The translations under genes and the position numbers were made by a program. From positions 2,154,908 through 2,218,907 of the forward strand of contig NW_020170381.1 in assembly GCF_000524195.1 (NCBI RefSeq): 64,000 bases of DNA, in the 5' to 3' direction. Of the stretch, positions 51,401 through 63,780 are shown one piece after another. The notes under the pieces are model-generated. The model was not told where the DNA came from and searched no databases. It saw only the letters and a list, made by a program, of their open reading frames with translations. Source of the stretch: Echinococcus granulosus (taxonomy: Eukaryota; Platyhelminthes; Cestoda; Cyclophyllidea; Taeniidae). Numbering within the stretch: the first letter of the stretch is position 1; each line of letters begins with the position of its first letter.

Positions 51401-51559
51401 AAGCTAGCGAACTGTCGAATTGCAATCAGCACTGCGAGAAAAATCGGGGCTAGAGTTTATGCCCTTCCGGAGCATTTGAGAGACGTGAATCCGAAGATGG
51501 TCATGACGGTTTTCGCCTGTCTGATGGCTCTTGACATACAACTCAACGGAGCACCGTAA
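48486..51559 (+). CDS. FIM: Plastin/fimbrin paralogue 2, spliced gene
   Basis: This is a second actin-bundling plastin, 3.35 kb downstream of the first and in the same direction. Exons 48486-48788, 49741-50016 and 50261-51559 give 625 aa, the usual family length. Residues 1-101 correspond to the EF-hand headpiece, but neither loop keeps the acidic calcium ligands (FPTLYRGWLPRS; TFMRPGCDHICV), and the segment ends in a charged helix EKQQLIEKKRELRD. The four CH domains are complete: CH1 from EERAFIDWINRLL (residue about 125), CH2 from PEELLLRWVNFHL (about 270), CH3 from EEKTYRNWMNSMG (about 400), and CH4 from EKDILEWANEKL (about 519) to ARVYALPEHLRDVNPKMVMT. Both introns sit at the same places and phases as in copy 1. 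CH2 to CH4 is one uninterrupted exon here, so copy 1 gained, or copy 2 lost, the intron before CH4. All splice sites are good. Confidence 0.95.
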
Positions 51560-54215
51560 AAGGTGTAACGCTTGCATTTTACTAACACGATTCTCACAAA
51601 TAAGGTCTCTGACTCCTACTCTTATGGATGCTTTAGTATAAGTCCCATAATTCCAAATCAAGTGGTCTGTAAATAATTCTCCTAAACATGAGATGAGCAA
51701 ATGCACTTACCATGTTAGCGCTTTTAAGGGCCATTAATTGATACACCTTGCACCATGTACCAATAAACGATGTCTTAAAGGGAATTCGCTGGAACCTTTC
51801 GATCGTATCAGAACTGGGGAAGCAAATAGTCATGACATGGGCTATGGAGGTGCTTAATTGTATTTCAAGAGTTATTTGCCTAAATCTTGCTTTAAGTAGA
51901 CCTACTTTTAAAAAAGGCTTTGCACAATATTCATCTTGAACCGAATTTTTTAGTAAATATTAAAATAATAAGGCTCTCCTCCTAGTGTTTAGTACTGATA
52001 TTATCGTAGGTCCTTTAAAAGAAATGCAACAAGACTAGTACTGATTGCAAGCAAAGGTGAGGGTAAGACATCCAGTTATTATAAATGTCTTGTTCAATCG
52101 AAGTAATTAGGGAAATATAACATGGACCTCTCCTTGCGGACGATCATTTGAGTATTCTGCATATTGTAATTTTATGGCTCCAATCTTGGAATCAAACTAG
52201 TGATGCTATTCATTAAGTTGCTAGACTCTATATATACTTTTTAACAAGTTTTCTTCGTTGAAAAAGAAGGAGCAAAGTTTTACGAGAGAGACAAAAACTA
52301 ACCATATGTCAGAACTATCCAAGAAATTGCACTTAGTTATGCGTTCACTTAATTTTGAAGAAAATGAAAGTATACTTACTCATACGCTCATTGGTAAAAA
52401 GATTGAGTGCTGTTTGTGTTTGCCTAAAAATCAAAATCTATCTTTTTGGCAGCATAGCTATTCCATCAAGCTGATCACCGCCATGACACTAGCCTTAATT
52501 AAGGTCGATGACGCTTTAACTTCATGAGTAAAGTGGTTCTGGAGGGTGGGCTAATGCGTGTGAATAGCTGCACTTGCGACATTGACAGCCGATTTGTTCA
52601 TCACGATGCCACAAAAGAGCCAACTTTTGACGCCTGCATGAGGAGTCACGCAGGCCTGCACTCTGACATAATCGAGTTAACGCTCTGCGGGTGAGATGCT
52701 AATAGAATGCTGTTTGCCAGGGCGCCAAGTCGCTTATCACCACCTGTAAGCATTCATCCAAGTTGGTCTGAAAATCAGCGCAAAATAGAAATAATATGTT
52801 TGTGGTCTCTTTAAAGCGTAAACATTTTTAACCAATTATGAGGTATACTGGGGTATGAAAGTTAATGCTAATAGCTCAGTTGGGGACGCTGTAGTGTCGA
52901 CTTGTTACGACTGAAGAGGACATTGAATGGAACTCTTTGGCTGCAAATACTACAATTTAAGAACAACAGAACACGCAATTCTCGAGTTCATTAAATTTAA
53001 GTAAATAATCCAGTCTCAATTAATGTCCAATCTCGAGATGGCAGAATGGAAGCGCTACAGGTGAAATTCAGTACTACATAACTACTTTCGCATAAGAATC
53101 TTATTCATTGGCTCTCCTAGAATCAATACTTTGGTATTCATTGAAGCCGTAAGGTTTTGTGGAGTTGCAGAGGATTCTGACAAAAAGTAACACCTCTTTG
53201 GCGGCGATTACCTGGTAAATGTACCCTATGATTTAAAACAAACTTGGCTGTCTTTCTCCCACTTTATCAGTTGAACTGTTAAGTGTCGAAGGAAAATGTG
53301 TTGAAGCAAACACAACTGTCCAAGTCAAATTATGGCTGATCTGGAACTTTTGGCGACATGAGTTACATGGGTTTGGCACGCCAACTATCGACATGAGTGC
53401 TAATTTCTAATTCTAGTTCATGGTGGGCCTGCGTAGCGGTCTGAGCCGATTTCCATCGATGCAGGATCAGGGGACAGAAATGGCTACAGACTATTTGATG
53501 GATGGGGTGGGCAATATGTTCTCCACACATTGGCTTGCTTATTTACTTGCCAAGTCGACGTAAAGTGACCGCAAAGTGCAAAGTTTATTGTAAATCGCTA
53601 CTTCTCCTTCAGCAACAGTGTTTGGAATTTATTAGTGCTACACTTTCCTAACGGTCGTAGCGGAGCCATCGTGATCAAGAAGTTGAAAAACTCACCTAAA
53701 ATTCCTATTTGTGAAATTAATACATATGTAGGTACAGATAGAGCACTGTCAAAACAGGCATTCAAACTCTCGGTCCCACTACGCTATTTTCCACTGACTT
53801 TTGCAATGAAGCGGTACGCATTATTCAACCTTGATTTTATAAGTTTTTACACCTTTAGAGTAGCAGTTTCAATTCTCCATCAGTTACATCAACTAAAATG
53901 CTTGTGAAATTTCAAAATATTCCCCTATTTCATTGTTTTGTTGGGGCTTTCACAACTCTTTTGCAATAAAAACCTGACCCACTAATAACAGTCCGTACTC
54001 TTTTTTTGTTATATCACTTCTTATGATTTTGAAAAGAGGAGTAGGATGATTAAACAATTTTTGAAATCTTTCTTCTACTACTAAATCTGTAGATCTGACT
54101 TTAAATGAATCTACTTGTCAAATAACTGTAAGAAATGGAGACAAGTAAGATCACTGAGTTGATAAATGCCAAAGGAACAAAGGGGTTACTGAAATGGAGG
54201 GAAAATAGGGAGAAT
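51560..54215. other. Intergenic region between convergent plastin 2 and UNC80-like genes
   Basis: About 2.65 kb between two genes that point at each other, so it should hold both 3' UTRs. Open frames at 52258-52527 and 53635-53907 have no similarity and no exon partners. A tRNA A-box-like TAGCTCAGTTGG near 52871 has no B-box after it. Confidence 0.45.
51762..51767 (+). terminator. Candidate polyadenylation signal of plastin 2
   Basis: AATAAA about 200 nt after the plastin 2 stop codon at 51557-51559. It is the first canonical hexamer downstream. Confidence 0.45.
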
Positions 54216-57200
54216 CTAAACGTAGTGAATCTTCGTGGGGGTGTCCACGTGGCTCCACGTCATCTGAGGGGCAGCAGGAAGCTGCGAGTCAAACGTTGAA
54301 ATAACTGCGGGATCCTGAAGATGCGGCGGAGACAATGGTGTGAGTGGAGGGATTGAGGTAGATGAAAGGGCGTGAAGATCAACCAATGGAATGTTGTCCG
54401 TGGGTTTGCTCGACCTCAGTTGCGGTCGACTCTGCTTATAAGGCTCCAAAGGATCTGCCACTCCAATCAAATCCGGCAGCTCCTCTCGCGCCTTCTCACG
54501 CACGTGAGTGTAGGGCGCGGCTACGATGAGAAAAGGGCAATTTTCGAGTGAAAAAGTGCACGGTGTACCACTTGAAAAGTAGTTTAATCAGAGAGACACA
54601 TAATTTTACCCATTCTTTTTTGGATTTCTTATATTAATACATTCAGGAACTTTTCGCAAATGTCGCTGGGACACGATATTAATGGAAATTTACTATTAGG
54701 ATCGAAGCGTTTCCTTTGAAACCTTTGGAAGGTGAGACGACAGTCACCTGTTTTGTCAATAATTTTATTTCGATTTTTTATTTTTAGGGTATCTATAGCA
54801 TTAAGGGGTTTTTATTGTCGTTACTTTGCCAGATTTTTTGCTCTATCAAGATTTTCTTCGGCGAATTCTCTTAAATTATCCAAAATGTGCTAAAGGGTAT
54901 TCTTTGTCAGCTTGGTATTATTAGACGGCAGTTGCGCAGTCGTAAGGCCCGTACAGTTTTGATCAATCATTCTAAACAAGGTACGATCTCGTTAAGAATA
55001 TAATTTTAACTAATTATTTAATGTAATTTTTATGGCCTCGAATTATGCGTATGCGCCGAGGGAAGGGGGCCGTGGCTGTTAGAGTGCATCGCCGTAGATC
55101 AAAAATTTGGACAAGAACAAAGATGAGTTCTCATGCGTAAATGCAAATGATTTCTCATTGCTTCTATGAGCTAATAGATTGTTTTGTTGATCCATATGGT
55201 CCTTTAGTGAATAAAGCAATGAGGATAAGAAAAAAAATAAGACCTTAGAGACAGTACTTTTGAGCCTCTTTTGACCTAAAACACTCAAACGCAGGGAATG
55301 GAATAAATGGGAAAGGATATAGACATATGTGAACTTGATTTTAGAAGACAGAGCATTATCTGAAACGGTAAAAAAGGGAAAGAAATTCTAGTTTGATTTT
55401 CAGTACTACTTCTTTTCGTTTTGAAATCGAGGTCTGGTAAATTTGCGTCCAATGGAGGTGGTAATAAGTTTTATTGCCTTTAATTTGAAATAAGCGAAGT
55501 ATTTAAAGCGGAAATCATAACACAAGGCAAAAGCACCTAAGCAACGGGAAATTCGTACTAATTTGAGTAAAAATATGCAACATGGAGCATTTTTCATCCA
55601 AAAAGTCCACAGCTCCACTCCGCAAACAAAACTGCATGTGTTTTTTTAGAAAATTCAGACAATGAGAATTTTGACTACTGCATCACAAATGATGCAACAT
55701 CGTATGCTGCCAATTCAAATAATTTAAAGAATTTCAGCAAAACTCGAAAATACATTCCAAAGAAACATATTCAGCAATTTTTGTCATTTGGTGCGCACAC
55801 ATGCTAGGAATAAACAATTTCATTGGTCTCCCTCCAAACGCACGAATAAGCTCCTTTGTATGCATGGGTTATAACACTCATTAGCAGCACCAAACCTACT
55901 TGAGGTCTTATCGATGTAAAAGTCTAAGACAGACCTCAGCATCACTTTCCAGAGACGCAGTAAACAACTTCTTTTCCATTCGTTTAATCGGGAGACATTA
56001 TCTTTAGCATTGGCCAATAAAGACAAATGCAACTTAAAACAATTGCAAATGGATTTGTCCTAATGCTTGAATAAATGGACCGGTATTACGACTCATTCAT
56101 CTTGCCCAAAGGCCAAAATATGGCAAAAACCAAAAATTTGGGAGCGAGAGACCCACCCGAGCCGTAGAGGGAGGTTGCCACGGCAGCTGCAATTAAGGGG
56201 TTGGCGGGGGCGTTGAGCTCGTCCATACCCACACCATCATTGATGTCCTCGGTGCCGTCGTCTTGTGGCGACGGAGTGTTATTGGCAAGGCCGAAGAGGT
56301 AGCGTTCAGATCTCTTCTCTCCGCCTTCTGCGTTCGTCATCGCACGCCTTAATTCGCCCCTAGTCTTCCCGTTGCTAAAATATCCAGAAACAATTTTTTT
56401 AGGGGGCAAATGATTTCACACCTGTGGAGAAGGAACAAGGGTAAATTACCTTCTATGACGTTTATCCAGACCACCTGGAGGACCACTTTGTCTTGGCAAA
56501 CTTTCAACGGACGCTAAATGGTATCCAAAACCATCAAATGAATTCTACTCATATTAACGAGTAGACTGTAAAGGTGACAATCACACAGGATCGCGGTAAC
56601 CTCACCAGTGAGGATGGGTTTTCGTTGTGAAAGTGTGCGGTGATGACTCAGGAACCGACTGCCGTCATGCGCGGCAATACGTTTTCCCGAGGTTCGACGC
56701 AGGAGCGATTGCCGGAATTCGATTTGGGAAAACGGACGCGCTTGACCACCCTCCAGAATACCTACATAGTATATCATGCAAATCGTATCAATTCAAGGGA
56801 ATAATAAAAAATACGCCAGAAATTCGATCCTTTTCCTAATTCATGTGTTTAGCTCATTAACAGTCAAATACCCTATTTTTAACAAACTTATAAGCACTAG
56901 CAATGACCATTTCGTTGAAAATGAACAATCATGCACTACTTTCGGTACCGTGGGAGCTTTAATGCATCTTTGCTCGTAATTTAGAGTGAATTAATGCCAG
57001 AATTATCGCAGTGGGAAAGCACGATAAAAGTTTACAAAAATGCTTCTCTGAGGAATGCCGAAGGATGCCTGGAAGGGGTGCACTAGCCACCGAGTTACCA
57101 GAATCGCTGGCAGCTGAGGGTGCAAGCATTGAGCTGTCGGGCATCTGGCGTGGACTCAAAAATAGCTGGTGCTTCTGTCGCATTAGGTTGAGCATCTAAT

Positions 57201-60200
57201 AAAAGCAGATTACTTGTAAATGGCAAAAAATCACATATATGATTAAATTCAAAAAGAGAACGGTTGAAATTGAATTTTAATCTGAGATAAGTTGTGACAA
57301 GGTTAAGGGCTTGCCTGTTTCTCCTCTCGAAGAATTTGAAGATCAAGCAGAAGTTCCTTCAAGAGAGAGACAATTGTTTGCTGTGGTGGCAAATGGAGTC
57401 CGATCAGCTTTTGACCAATTATCTGTTGGAACGCTTGTTCTCCTTGAGTTTCGCATTTGAAATTCAAAACCTGAGTTAAAATATCATGAAATTACAAGAA
57501 ACTGCAAGTTTTTAGTATTTCGCGTGCAAATGAGGGACTAATGTTTGAAAATAGGTTAAAAATTATATTTGTGGAATACATCTAGTGTCCTTTTTTGATA
57601 AAATTAAAGCCCAATGGGACGTGTCGGGGCAGCTGTTTAAAAAGGGTGCAAGTAAGTTGTTTTGTAAACAAACTTCGGTAAAAAATAAGTAGGATTTGGG
57701 TTTTGAATACTGATACCTACCTGAAACCGGAAGAAGGGTGCCATATGCATGAAGATGCTTGGCCTGTAGGTGACCACGAAGTCGAGAAACTTCCACAGCT
57801 GCACCCCACAGCATTGATAGAAGGCCAGCTTGGCCAGAATGGCGATTATGTGGCGTGACTTGGCGAGTGCGTGACGCGGATAGACAATCAGGATGAGTTT
57901 GAGCCCCAAAAAGGCAAGTCTGAGGAAACGAGTAGAAGCTGATCAGCTAGCTATTGAAACAGTATTTCGCTAGATCTCCTCTAGTATAACCAGGTAGTGA
58001 ATCGGATGCGATGTTTCCCATGATTTCGAAAGCAATTTTCAAGAGTGAGTAAATTCGCTTTAAATGGAATCCATAGACCCAGAAAGAAGTGCTACTGTGA
58101 GATTTGATTCGGTTATATAATGACTTGGAGGTAAAGAACATAAAGCAGAACGGAGTAAACTGCTACTCTCAAATATTTCTTCTTAATCAGCCATCCACGT
58201 TCGGCAAATATAAAATTCACAATTGTCTTTGCATCTTATGCATTTTTAATAGGCAAATTTTTATGCGTCAAAGTAGTAACAGAAGTTCCTATTTCAGCGC
58301 AAGACATTCATAAAATACGAAAGTACAGCCCAAACTTAGGAGAACTTTGGTTTTTGGTCAGTGTTGAAATAATCGGCATCAAATACTTTTGACGAGGACA
58401 TAACCGAATCAAGTAACCGCCATACAATGCGGCAAGGCTCCGAAACATGAAGTAGAGAGCTGTTTATAAGTCTGTTTATGAAGTAAAAAAGTTTTCTTCG
58501 ATTTCCCACACAGCAGTGGGCATATGAACTCACACACTTGATTGGTGGCATCTGTCAGTATACCAAGTAAGCAAAACACTTTTCTGCTTATCAATTACAA
58601 AAACCCAGCTTCTCATAAAAAATCTTTTATGAGATTTGTGCTAATTCCCAACCAACATTTTATGCCTTCTTTAATAATGGTGGAAGAAAATAAGGTTTTC
58701 CGAGGAACCAAATTACCTGAAAGAGCTTCTGCACGTAATTAACTGGCAACTGGATGGAGTTTAAATTTATAGTCTGCGTTTGAAAAGTTTCCCATGAAGT
58801 AAAGGGTTTTTTAATCCACAGAGAGTCCAGTCCACAGCGAAAGGCACGGATTTGGTGGAAAATTTGTTAGTTTATAGACAAAGGTAGGCCTACTTCCACC
58901 GAGTACTTAATTTTTCAAAATTTACACTGCTGGGATATCTTAGCGATAAATTCGACGAAAATTTGAGTCGTCCTCAAGAAGTATAGCTTAGTGAAGCACA
59001 ATCTTTAATGTCATCAAAGTCAGAATAAAATTACGCAAAAAACGTCCTGCAAACTGCACTGTTTTAAATGATAAATATCATTGGGGGATTAAACGAGGAT
59101 TAGCCGAAGCGGTGGTCAGGCCCAACATTCCTTACATACTTTGGACACGCCATCGTCTCGTGGATATGGAAGTGATACTATCTGTGATAATTCTCTAAGG
59201 CAAACGGCTCTGTTCATTGTGAAATCCTGAGGGAAAACATAAATCAACCCCCAATCTTCCTTCTGAAGGTAAATCATTCATTGGAGGAAAAACTACCAAC
59301 AGAAGTTTGGTCACTTGTCGGGGCAGTAAATTTCCAGGCCGAAATTTGGGTTCGCGTGGTGGTAGGAAGGATTACGAAGTGGCTGCCCCTTCTTTGTAGC
59401 GTTGGGCAGAGTTATTGATCAACGAAAGCCAACTCACATCCCCTCTCTCGCCTTTTCTCCACTGAGAGGCGAGACGGCATTGGTTGAAAGGAATAAAGTC
59501 GGCGACGGCTACGGCAGTAGTGGGGCGACAATATAGGTGAAGGCTAAGGTGAGAAGCAGAGAAATCTGCGGCATGGAAATGGAGCATGTCTCACATACCA
59601 GACAAAAGCATATACCCTATTTTATCTCCTTTCTACTTCATTATTCATTTCCTCATTCCCTCCCTTCAAACTTCTTACTGTAATGTAAAAAATCATTTCA
59701 TTAACCATACACTAAACCGTAATTCATCGTGTTAGTGAAGCGTTTTACAAATGGCAGTTGTAATGCACTGATGTCGCCTTAAATGACACAGAGATTATAA
59801 AATATGAACTTATTTATCACCATGATTGGATAGGAACACCTAAAATCAACACATGCAGGTAAGTTTTCAGGGAAATGCATTTTGCTGTAGGACCTTTCAT
59901 GAATAATGAGATTTCAATGCATTGTAGCAAAGGGTAAGTTCATCTTCACAATTCAAGTATGCATATTACAGGGGCATGTTTATCGGAAAAATAAGCATCG
60001 CTATTAAAATAAAGAAAACTCGTTAGATAATACATTGCGCAATTGGTTCGAAAAACAAAAATTTCAAATTTTATCATCCCCTTTGGTAACCTTTACAGTC
60101 ATAAATTCTTCTCCCACAAGATTTTAAAGTGCTGCCAAGTGGCTGTGCGAAAGTACATCTCGTGTTTATTCTCACTCTCCAAAAAACTATCCCAAAACAG

Positions 60201-63200
60201 AAACCACCGAGGTAATGAAGCTGATTGGCTCAGAAGAGTGAACCGGTGGGGTGGGTGAGGAGTTGCATACCGTTCATGCCCTTTTTTCCTCGTCTGTCGA
60301 CTCTGATTTGTGGAGTGAGAAAGTGAGAGAACACGATGGCTATCTCATACGGCAAGATGAAACTTAGTTGCATGCCTTAGAGTACTGTTTTAATTACTCA
60401 GCTAAGGCATTGAAAATAAGATGCTGAAAAGTGATAGAGACTGTTTATGGGTCTGATTAATGCAGGAAGGTGTTTTTAAATAAGTAGTGTAGTTAAACTA
60501 TTGGTGCAATACTGTAAAATAAATCGTTTTGTTCAAGTTTGCCAAATTTGGTCAAATTTACAATTTGGATTTAGTGTGTAGCAATTAATCTGATTAACTA
60601 AAGGGACTCACATTGGAAGGGTGTTTGGTGATTGATTTTGAGTGGCCCAAGGAAGCTGCATGTTTCAGGAGTTGCTGATACTCAGAACACTTCCATAAAC
60701 AAGCAAAAGACAAGTGATAACTTTACCACATCGCTAATGGGTTAAAAATTGACGAGCCAATAAACCCAAATATGCTCATAAAATTCAGATCTCCGGACAC
60801 CTTCAATGAAAGTTTACAGCTAGGCATTCCACTTGCGGAAAAGGAAATTAATCAAGCAAATTTTTCGATATTACAAATTTCCTTTATTGAAGCTGTTTTT
60901 TACATTTAGACACGTGAGCCACAAAAAGTGAATAGGTGGAAGTGAGGTCAAATTTAATGTCCGGCGCACTTTTCGAGAGTAGCAGATACGAGCTTGAAGT
61001 GATTCAAACGGCATTATTAATTACCTTTGTAACATTTCATACCTGCATGAACCACTCCTATGGAAAGATGAATACCGTTTACAAATACTATGGTTTTAGT
61101 GTCATATTACACTTACTTGTGAACGACATCTATTTGCGACTGGACATTTTTCTCATGGTTGGAGAGTATCGAAGGGTTAGCATGGCTAACTTTAACTGAA
61201 TTGCCTGGAAAAGCAGTACTGGTGGCAGCAGTCATCGCTCCGACAGCAGAGGCGCCAGGTATCTCCTCCGCCTTGGGATGTCTCATGCTGTGCAACGTCG
61301 GACCAACTAAATTCACGACACAGCCATGTACCCGACCCCCGCCAAGATCGCAGGCAAGTCCCGAAGGTCTGATCAACTCCCAGGTGGACCCGGTGACTGG
61401 CGGACCCCCGAGAAGATTTGGGAGCTGTAGGAGACCCGTCACCCCTACCGTACCCGACATGCTTTGGCCCAAGGACGACTTGATGCCACCTCCGCCACCA
61501 CTGCCACTGCCTCCACCGGGACCGCAGCCTTCTCCCATAGCACCCATAGGCTGGTTTGATTTGGAATTGGTCAGCATGAAGGAGGAGTGGATACCCAGCT
61601 TCCTGGGTCCTTCGAACGCCATGTGGTCGGAGGCAGCGCCAGAGGGTCTACTTGAACCCACGCCCACAGTCTCTGTACCAGCAGTTGAGGCCACTCCACC
61701 TGTTGAGGTGCATTTCTCAGAGCCGACGAACAGACCTGAGAGGCATACCTCAAGGGCGTAGTAAACGTTCTCCTTGGAGAGGCTTGGGTAGTCTATGAGT
61801 AAAGTGACTGCCAACTTTAGAGATGGGGAGACTATGAAAACTAAGGTCGAGACAGAAATGACGGTTTACGATAATGAGTCATGTAAATGTGAGGCTTTAC
61901 TGATTTGGGATGTAGGCATCGAAAATGGAGTCCGATGATAAAATTCAGTTTCTCTTGAATAACACTTGCAATGGGCTTTAACTTAAAAAGCCTCAAAATT
62001 CAATTTGATAGATTAAATTGACAATTTTACCATATCAGTAGGGATTATCGGTTTGGCCAGAAGAATTTGGATAACTATGTTCATCCCCTACACAGTATTT
62101 AACATATCCGACCTTTAAATGATTTGTAAGATTTGCCTTAAATGCCTTCAGATGGCATCAGTAATGTTTTTGAACTACTTCAGAGATGCATTTAAAAACA
62201 GATGGAGTCTTTCAAAAGGAGTGCATTTTATGCCTAACCACTAACTGTAATCGCAGCAGCATTTGAGGAGTCCGAGCTCCTTCGAAAATTACACAGTAAT
62301 ATGGGTAACGACATTGCTGACCCAGATTTTCACCACAACCCAGAAAACATAATTTATGCTTCCAAAAGATGGGCTCCAGTGACAGAGTGAGGCATCGTCT
62401 TTGACCTTAAATTGGATCTACATTGAAAACATTTCTGTCAGATCCGTCAACACTAAGTGATTGACAGCTTTTAAGTTAACTACAAGAAATTTCAATAACT
62501 TCGGTGGTGTAATTGCAACAAATTAGTAGGAAAGCTCCTATGCACCACGTTCCAGACAGCCATTCATTTTATATCTAGGCACATGCTTGCAACAAGTTCA
62601 AGACTATCTTTTAGGCTTAGTTATTATTCGCGGTATTCGAAAGAAGTAAGAAAAAGTAGTCACTTTGCGCAGATATTATTGGTTCTTGACTGGAACTAAC
62701 TAAAACTGGTAGCTAAATAAGAAAATCAGGCATACTTGTCTTGATGGGGCACAATAAGTTACGGTAACCGTGGCTGCCCCGAGGAGTCGTGAGAATTGGT
62801 GTGGTAAATTTTACGCTACTGAGCAGAAATTTGTGCAATAGGAGCCTTATTAGGGTCGGAAGTGACATTTTCGCGCGATCAATCAGAAAAAGAATTTAAG
62901 CCCAGCGATGCCAACCTTCCTGAGCTCGAATGCGTCATGCCAACCGCCCAATCATGTGGCGCGAGTCGACACATCAGCCAACCAGGTGTCGCGGTTCTGC
63001 CAACTTTGCTCCTCCTCCTCCTCCTCCGCCTTCCTCACGTGTGCACCACGTTTGCCATAAAACTGCCCATGCAATCCCGTGCATTTTGTGCATTTCACAG
63101 TTGGTGTTTTCATTGGTTTCCCTCTTTCCTTGGGGCAATTTGCCTTCTGCAATTCTCGGCCCATTTTTGTGGCTAGGCACTGCACATGTCGTTAAACCTT

Positions 63201-63780
63201 GCTTTGAGCAACTTTGAAGTATTCACACACCAAAATGAGTGGGTTAGTAAAGTACTTTAGTTTCTAGTACACAGTCGAATTTCAAATGGCGGTGAATTCA
63301 ATCTCACCTTTTTAGTCATTTAAATATGTGGGGCTGAAATCTGCATAATCAGAATTTAAACTGCTTCGCAGCAAAATCCATTTTTGGGAAAACGCAAATC
63401 CCAGGAACAGACGAATTGTATATCGTGTTTATATGTTAGATTCTGAGACATTTTACCTTAATTAAAATAGCTGCTTACCTCCACGACCAGTACTGCAGTG
63501 CAATAATAATGGAACAATCAGGTAGGCCAAATAGTTGGAAAGATTCTCTGTGCCACCCTCAAATATTGTTGGACAGCGGCAAAATTCGAAATTGGCCCTC
63601 TCACATAGGTCCTTGAGACGGTATGAAGACTAAAATGAAGAATATTTGTTTGACTATTTGTGCATGACTCCGCCATATCTCTATTCTCATTATCTGCAGA
63701 TGGCTGGCCCTTAAGTATTATTGCCATGTAACGGACCTCACTTAAAGAAACACCTTTGGTAAACATTTCTGAGGTACTGA
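54216..63780 (-). CDS. UNC80: UNC80-like NALCN channel scaffold, C-terminal part
   Basis: UNC80 is a giant HEAT-repeat scaffold that tethers UNC79 to the sodium-leak channel NALCN at the plasma membrane of neurons. Exons (minus): 63780 to about 63655 (3' edge unsure), 63629-63479, 61831-61117, 57919-57721, 57470-57315, 57195-57036, 56761-56606, 56513-56450, 56374-56157 and 54520-54216. From 63629 to the stop all phases chain, giving 707 aa. Key match: LAFLGLKLILIVY followed by GVQLWKFLDFVVTYRPSIF and a PFF segment, equivalent to the UNC80 C-terminal block with LALKVILVC and LWDFLDFIV. NYLAYLIVPLLL parallels the preceding UNC80 strand. After these the protein is Ser/Arg/Pro-rich, as in the UNC80 tail. 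An insertion with poly-Gly lies in exon 61831-61117. One intron (57314) is GC-AG. The 5' part of this roughly 3,000-residue protein lies upstream. UNC79 is a less likely alternative. Confidence 0.68.
57196..57314 (-). other. GC-AG intron in the UNC80-like gene
   Basis: On the minus strand the exon ends in AAACAG and the intron opens GCAAGC, with no GT before an in-frame TAA a few codons on. The 119-nt intron closes with TTTTATTAG before ATGCTC. Phase is 0 on both sides. Both exons look coding: LLKELLLDLQILREEKQ before and a Ser/Pro-rich stretch after. Confidence 0.55.
57920..61116 (-). other. Large intron of the UNC80-like gene
   Basis: A 3.2 kb intron with a strong donor (CACAAGTAAGT on the minus strand) and a good acceptor before the conserved LAFLGLK exon; phase 2 on both sides. 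A relatively G+C-rich stretch at about 59380-59580 has an open minus-strand frame but no supported exon boundaries; a cassette exon there is possible. Nothing else was recognised. Confidence 0.5.
61832..63478 (-). other. Intron of the UNC80-like gene with a CTC repeat
   Basis: A 1.65 kb intron joining the STGRG exon to the SPSLKLAV exon in phase 1. It contains a short (CTC)n tract at 63009-63027 (plus strand). Open frames around 62860-63217 overlap that tract on both strands and have no similarity. An additional small exon here cannot be excluded. Confidence 0.4.

Noticed and set aside
52866..52940. tRNA gene suggested by TAGCTCAGTTGG
   Set aside because: It matches an A-box, but there is no B-box or cloverleaf downstream.
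61159..61761. 200-codon plus-strand open frame
   Set aside because: It is the antisense shadow of the UNC80-like exon 61831-61117, kept open by the G+C-rich Gly/Pro repeat.
62862..63217. Leucine-rich plus-strand frames of about 100 codons
   Set aside because: The Leu/Pro runs come from the (CTC)n tract, and the frames lie in an UNC80-like intron.
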